Shown here piece after piece: positions 5,701 through 8,251 of a stretch of DNA of 8,251 nucleotides; position 1 is the stretch's first letter; each line of letters starts with the position of its first letter. Under the pieces are notes generated by a model that made no database searches, was not told the DNA's origin, and saw only the letters and a program-made list of their open reading frames with translations. The translations under genes and the position numbers were made by a program. Origin of the DNA: Candidatus Manganitrophaceae bacterium (GTDB lineage Bacteria; Nitrospirota; Nitrospiria; SBBL01; Manganitrophaceae); NCBI GenBank assembly GCA_004297235.1, contig SCUR01000235.1:1-8251 (forward strand), in the 5' to 3' direction.

Positions 5701-8251
5701 CGGCGCTCGGGGTCACCCTGACCGATGCCAGCGCCACGGCGAACGCGACCGCCCAGGGGATCGAAGCAGACCAATCCGACAACACCCTTCTCAATGAAGG
5801 CGATGTCGAATTGACCGCGACCTCGAAAGCGGTCGCCGTGGCGGTCGATCTGAGCGTGGAAGGGACGGCGACCGGGCTCGCCGCCGGGGCGACCCTCACC
5901 CGCTCCAGCGTCACGGCGACCTCGGCGGCGACCGGAATCGAAGGGGCCGAGGGGAATGACACCCTCGTCAACACCGGTTCGATCTCGACGACGGCGCGCC
6001 CCGAGGAGACGGACGCCGTCCAGTCGACGGCGACGACCGTCGGCGTCGGGGTCGAAGCAAGTCTCGCCGTCAAGGAAGGGGCCGTTCTCGGCGCGGCGCT
6101 GGCCGACACGAGCGCCGCCTCGACCAGCCGGGCGACCGGCCTCGACGGCGGGAGCGGCGATGACGCCCTCCTCAATCAAGGAGAGATCGACTTGAAAAAC
6201 GTCGGCGCCGACACCACCGCCGTCGCCGTCTCCGTCGATCTCGCCCTCGCCAAATCGGGATTGTCGATCGGCGCGGCCCTCGCGAAGAGCGACGCCACGA
6301 GCCGCGTCACGGTGACCGGACTCGAAGGAGGCCAAGGGGAAGATGCCTTGACCAACGAAGGGAGCATCACCCTGCGGCAGATCGACGCCGAGGCCGACGC
6401 GGTCAGCGTCTCGCTTGGGATCGCCGGGGCGAAGGAGGGGGTCGCGCTGGGGGGGGCGCTGGTCGACGCCGGCGCCACGACCACGGCGGCGGCGACCGCG
6501 CTGAGCGGGGGGGACGGCAATGACACCTTGGTCAACACCGGATCGATCACCGGGGACGACATCAAAGCAAACGCCGATGCGACCGGCGTCTCCCTCCAGG
6601 TCACCGTCGCGAAGGAGGGGCTGACCGTCGGCGCCGCGCTGGCCGACAGCGACGTCACGGCGACGAGCCTCGTGAAAGGGCTCGACGGCGGCGCCGGGGA
6701 CGACACGCTCAAAAATGAAGGGAGCGTCACCCTGAAGAACGTCAAAGCGGAAGCCGACGCGGTCAGCGTCGGGGTCGGGCTCGCGGGGGCGCAGGACGGG
6801 GTCGCCCTCGCCGCCGGGATCACCGACGCGAGCGGCACGGGGAACGCGACCGCCGTCGGCCTTGACGGCGGCGCGGGAAAAGACAAAGTCATCAACAAAG
6901 GAGGGGTCACGATCGAGAACGTCCTCGCGGACGGCAATGCCACCGGCATTTCGGTGGAGCTTGCCGGGGCCAACGCGGGGGTCGCCGCCGGGGTCACCCT
7001 CGCCGACACGAGCGGCCTCGCCCACGCGACCGCGAAGGGGCTCGACGGCGGCGCGGGGGACGACGCGCTGTGGAATGAGGGGACGATCGATCTGAAGCAG
7101 ATCGAATCGGACGCCGATTCGGTCAGCGTCGGCGTCACCCTCAATATCGCCATGACCGGGCTCGCCGGCGGGGCGGCGCTCAGCCGGGCGGAGGCGACCG
7201 GGGAAACAAAAGCGACCGGGATCGACGGCGGCGAAGGAGACGACTTCATCGGGAGCAAGGGGGCGGTCACGATCGACGGCGTCAAAGCCAACACCGATTC
7301 GACCGGCGTCTCGGTGGAGCTCGGGGTTACGAGCAGCGGCGTGGCGGTCGGCGCCGCCCTCGCCGACGTGAGCGCCACCGCCGACGTCCAAGCGAAGGGA
7401 ATCGACGGCGGATCGGGGGACGACCGGCTCTACAACGGCGGTCCGATCACCCTGAAGAATATTAAAGCCGACGCCGACGCCGTCAGCGTCGGGGTCTCGT
7501 TGAACGCCGCCATCGAGGCCGGCGTCGCCGCGGGGGTTTCGCTCGCCGACGGGAGCGCCACGGCGGAGGTCGCCGCGACCGGGATCGACGGCGGCGAAGG
7601 GAACGACACGCTCGTCAACGCCGGGGCAATCCAATCGGAGAATGTCGAGGCCGACGCGCACGCGACCGGGGTCTCTGTCAGCCTGAACGTCTCCCTGGCC
7701 GGGGCGGCCGCCGGCGCGGCGATCGCCGACACCAGCGGAACGGCGCGCGCGACGGTCGAAGGTCTCGACGGCGGCGACGGAGACGACCAGATTTTCAACA
7801 CGGAGAGCGGGACGATTTCGGTCGCCGGAACCGCGAAGGCCGACGCCCTCAGCCTTGGGATCGGCATCAGCGCGGCCCTCGGCGTCGCCGCCGGCGCGGC
7901 GATCACCGACGTGAGCACCACGGCCGAGAGCACGGTGATGGGGCTCGACGGCGGCGCCGGGATCGACCAGATCCAGAACGACGGCGGCCTCACAGCCACT
8001 TCGAACGCGCAGGCGAACTCCACGAGCATCTCCATCAGCATTCCCCTCGGGATCGGCGCGGGGGCGGCGCTCGCCGACGCCCGATCGACCGCGACCTCCA
8101 CCGCCGTCGGCATCAACGACGAGGGTTCCCCCTCCCCGTCCGCGATGAGCGTTTCCGGCTGCGACGAGGGAAGCCGCTGCGGCGGTGAAGCGCCGCTGAG
8201 CCGCATCACCAACCTCGGCCCCGTTACCTCGACGGCGACGGCGAGCTCGCA
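2784..8251 (+). CDS. Giant secreted repeat protein with RTX-like GxDGGxGxD units, 3' end cut off
   Basis: I translated this frame throughout. It is open from ATG 2784 to the window end: 1822 full codons plus two bases, with no stop. Residues 1-30 form a Sec signal peptide: basic MKRSLYK, a hydrophobic core at about 13-25, and an AGA/A cleavage site after residue 30. Cys32 is preceded by GAA, a poor lipobox, so lipoprotein processing is less likely. A linker with cysteines 45, 120 and 154 and proline-rich segments leads into about 29 repeats. Each opens with G-[IL]-D-[GA]-G-x-G-x-D, resembling one RTX calcium-binding nonapeptide, continues N-x-G-x-[IV], then runs through long stretches of Ala/Thr/Ser/Val/Gly suited to beta-strands. 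Aromatics are scarce. Inference: an elongated beta-solenoid-like, perhaps calcium-stabilised, exported protein acting as adhesin, matrix or surface-layer component. No enzymatic domain is visible. RTX proteins normally lack an N-terminal signal and use type I secretion, so the route is open. The missing C-terminus would decide among autotransporter, two-partner secretion and surface anchor. I do not recognise a named family. Confidence 0.93.
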   Translation, partial: MKRSLYKLSLPEVSLLIALLSLLSASRAGAACEPPGSAKSDTILCSETETEGVAAKSGDDQIIVLRDANLLLESSGAPSPLVAIDAGSGNDTVVHLGRLSVNVILGETSLAASSGGSEPCDSKNPPPPWDAGKSDDHKKHWTFSRSNDKSRWRCPPPPSVIKAVGIDAGEGKDVLTSDGSLSVSVSDSNGNQPVATTGIDGGNGNDVIVQTGTMTVSASSEKATGPFTLQTSGETPVPPPAGESASATAVGIAGGNGDDVVVNDGPLTVTASSKITSVTPSLSLTGGDEETSTTTAASKAVGIDAGTGKDDVTNSGAVMVTATSEVTSVHAELNLVDTSHGDAGTTIQSTAVGLDAGEGKDNVTIGNTGAITATATSKSTSVNVEVNGADAATANATLQMEATAIGIEAGRGKDAVDNRGSVTAEAKSESVEVGVNVSFVDVTIADRRPSDVSTTLQSTAIGIDGGAAKDDGAIGNTGSVTAKATSSVNSTGVSLASEGVPGSAETFFEEGSLASIGINSRSDAFGLLGGAGADRLESGGTITANSEASAHQQSINLGMTIFNWHIPTPGLVLGSAGTRAEAESTGIAGGEGGDAIVHSGLLDVDATAKSSTTVVSVNLSEFAVDILPQGVPSIPISAALVVADSTTEAAAGATGIAGGGGDDTIRNTGTITTDAVAKNGSVDVAGALGLKFEDGNEGGGTPSPGPSLSFETDVTLARAATDAVSQAAGIDGGAGHDEIINEGGVTVTAKSDTYAAAANFDILGSLEGKQGANPSILVGVAANDTSNNAVSDAVGLQGGEGDDRIANSGTTTVTANADALNVNAGVNLALDESGAMVGVSLAHSQSTATATSTGIDGGAGTDEIANTGAIDSHANADATSVAVIATIESVSSKGLTAGATVIDASTIATSNAAGIRSSAEPDNQDDKNNPEKKSCCESPDGTITNTGSVSADADATTTAVDVGATISIAKKGAALGVTLTDASATANATAQGIEADQSDNTLLNEGDVELTATSKAVAVAVDLSVEGTATGLAAGATLTRSSVTATSAATGIEGAEGNDTLVNTGSISTTARPEETDAVQSTATTVGVGVEASLAVKEGAVLGAALADTSAASTSRATGLDGGSGDDALLNQGEIDLKNVGADTTAVAVSVDLALAKSGLSIGAALAKSDATSRVTVTGLEGGQGEDALTNEGSITLRQIDAEADAVSVSLGIAGAKEGVALGGALVDAGATTTAAATALSGGDGNDTLVNTGSITGDDIKANADATGVSLQVTVAKEGLTVGAALADSDVTATSLVKGLDGGAGDDTLKNEGSVTLKNVKAEADAVSVGVGLAGAQDGVALAAGITDASGTGNATAVGLDGGAGKDKVINKGGVTIENVLADGNATGISVELAGANAGVAAGVTLADTSGLAHATAKGLDGGAGDDALWNEGTIDLKQIESDADSVSVGVTLNIAMTGLAGGAALSRAEATGETKATGIDGGEGDDFIGSKGAVTIDGVKANTDSTGVSVELGVTSSGVAVGAALADVSATADVQAKGIDGGSGDDRLYNGGPITLKNIKADADAVSVGVSLNAAIEAGVAAGVSLADGSATAEVAATGIDGGEGNDTLVNAGAIQSENVEADAHATGVSVSLNVSLAGAAAGAAIADTSGTARATVEGLDGGDGDDQIFNTESGTISVAGTAKADALSLGIGISAALGVAAGAAITDVSTTAESTVMGLDGGAGIDQIQNDGGLTATSNAQANSTSISISIPLGIGAGAALADARSTATSTAVGINDEGSPSPSAMSVSGCDEGSRCGGEAPLSRITNLGPVTSTATASS
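3033..6137 (+). repeat. Irregular part of the protein repeat array (units 1-17)
   Basis: Unit cores (the codon before or at the Ile/Leu of G-[IL]-D-x-G) start near 3033, 3276, 3375, 3534, 3687, 3840, 3999, 4167, 4359, 4539, 4746, 4968, 5166, 5343, 5523, 5757 and 5934. Spacings run from about 99 to 243 nt. Early units often carry GKD rather than GDD or GND (3276, 3687, 3840, 3999). Several units have insertions: a tryptophan/proline segment NWHIPTPG at about 4470-4493, a Gly/Pro-rich segment GGGTPSPGP at about 4875-4901, and a charged cysteine-bearing loop at about 5526-5600. The loop motif is degenerate at 5757 (GIEADQSDN) and replaced at 5523. This looks like the older, more diverged part of the array. 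Confidence 0.85.
5523..5627 (+). other. Cysteine-bearing insertion replacing the loop of repeat unit 15
   Basis: Where GIDGGxGxD is expected, the protein reads GIRSSAEPDNQDDKN, then a lysine-rich NPEKK, then SCCESPDGT, and rejoins the repeat at ITNTGSV. The calcium-type glycine/aspartate motif is lost and a hydrophilic loop with two adjacent cysteines (residues 935 and 936) takes its place. The reading frame is unbroken, so this is a designed or tolerated insertion within the coding sequence and not a sequencing frameshift. A similar arrangement recurs at 8109. Confidence 0.75.
6138..8108 (+). repeat. Regular 60-aa (180-nt) protein repeat array (units 18-28)
   Basis: Unit starts are 6138, 6318, 6498, 6678, 6858, 7038, 7218, 7398, 7581, 7761 and 7941. 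The spacing is exactly 180 nt for seven consecutive steps, then 183, 180 and 180, with a 56-residue last unit. A typical unit opens GLDGGAGDDTLKNEGSVTL and ends with a stretch such as GVAAGVTLADTSGxAxAT. Two sub-types alternate. Units 19, 21, 23 and 25 read (A/D)ADxVSV after an LKN/LKQ/LRQ strand, while units 20, 22, 24 and 26 read (A/S)TG(V/I)SV. Units 27 and 28 continue the order more loosely (ADALSL, NSTSIS). The lack of length variation indicates recent duplication, or strong constraint on coil geometry. Nucleotide identity between units is clearly lower than protein-pattern identity, so this is not a freshly copied DNA satellite. Confidence 0.9.
8109..8219 (+). other. Second cysteine-bearing insertion replacing a repeat loop (unit 29)
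   Basis: After the regular array the expected GIDGG motif becomes GINDEGSPSPSAM, followed by SGCDEGSRCGGEAP (cysteines at residues 1793 and 1799), and rejoins the repeat at ITNLGPV. As in the unit at 5523, the insertion sits at the tip of the motif turn and is polar. The six-residue spacing of the cysteines suits a small disulfide loop in an exported protein. The exit sequence ITNxGxV is shared with the 5523 insertion, suggesting a common origin or a common structural site. Confidence 0.72.

Noticed and set aside
4533..7661. Minus-strand open frame of 1042 codons, opposite the repeat gene
   Set aside because: The plus-strand frame has a signal peptide, a Shine-Dalgarno site, an unbroken repeat pattern and an open frame beyond both ends. 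The minus-strand translation is Arg/Gly/Asp/Val-rich and simply mirrors the GC-rich repeat codons. Its long openness comes from base composition.
6138..8108. CRISPR array or DNA satellite, suggested by the 180-nt period
   Set aside because: The repeat is in the protein pattern, with an uninterrupted reading frame and divergent nucleotides between units. There are no short identical repeats with unique spacers.
3432..8212. Other minus-strand frames of 126-400 codons (for example 3432-4478, 3470-4411, 6176-7378 and 7430-8212)
   Set aside because: They are Pro/Ser/Ala-rich or Arg/Gly/Asp-rich low-complexity shadows of the 180-nt periodicity. They overlap each other in different frames and show no domain or ribosome-site support.

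Overview
The window is bacterial, GC-rich DNA, probably from a Gram-negative environmental organism. That inference rests on a lipid-type acyl ligase/acyltransferase fusion beside a very large Sec-exported repeat protein. The sequence alone does not fix the phylum. Both real genes lie on the + strand and both are cut by the window edges, so their full lengths are unknown.

Layout: (1) 1-2019 is the 3' part of a fused gene. It encodes a fatty-acyl-AMP ligase (FAAL) type adenylating domain, then a hydrophobic segment, then a PlsC-type 1-acyl-glycerol-phosphate acyltransferase domain. (2) 2020-2783 is a 764-base gap of lower GC without an intact gene. It holds a strong GC-rich hairpin, a frameshifted minus-strand remnant of the C-terminal end of a DDE/rve transposase, and an AT-rich leader with a Shine-Dalgarno site. 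(3) 2784 to the window end is one uninterrupted reading frame of at least 1822 codons. It starts with a Sec signal peptide and is built from about 29 repeat units, each centred on one G-[IL]-D-G-G-x-G-x-D motif that resembles a hemolysin-type (RTX) calcium-binding nonapeptide.

The repeat protein is the most interesting object. Its early units vary in length. From 6138 the starts of eight consecutive units (units 18-25) are exactly 180 nt (60 aa) apart, and unit 26 follows 183 nt later. Within the regular part the units alternate between two sub-types, which gives a 120-aa higher-order repeat. All eight cysteines visible in the protein lie outside the regular repeats, in the leader or in insertions. 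Two of those insertions replace the putative calcium-binding loop. The likely role is an exported, surface or extracellular structural/adhesive protein, but its C-terminus, which would show the secretion route or anchor, is outside the window.

Nothing shows that the lipid enzyme and the repeat protein work together. The gap with transposon debris and the separate leader argue for two transcription units. The numerous long minus-strand frames across 3200-8200 are composition shadows of the repeat gene.
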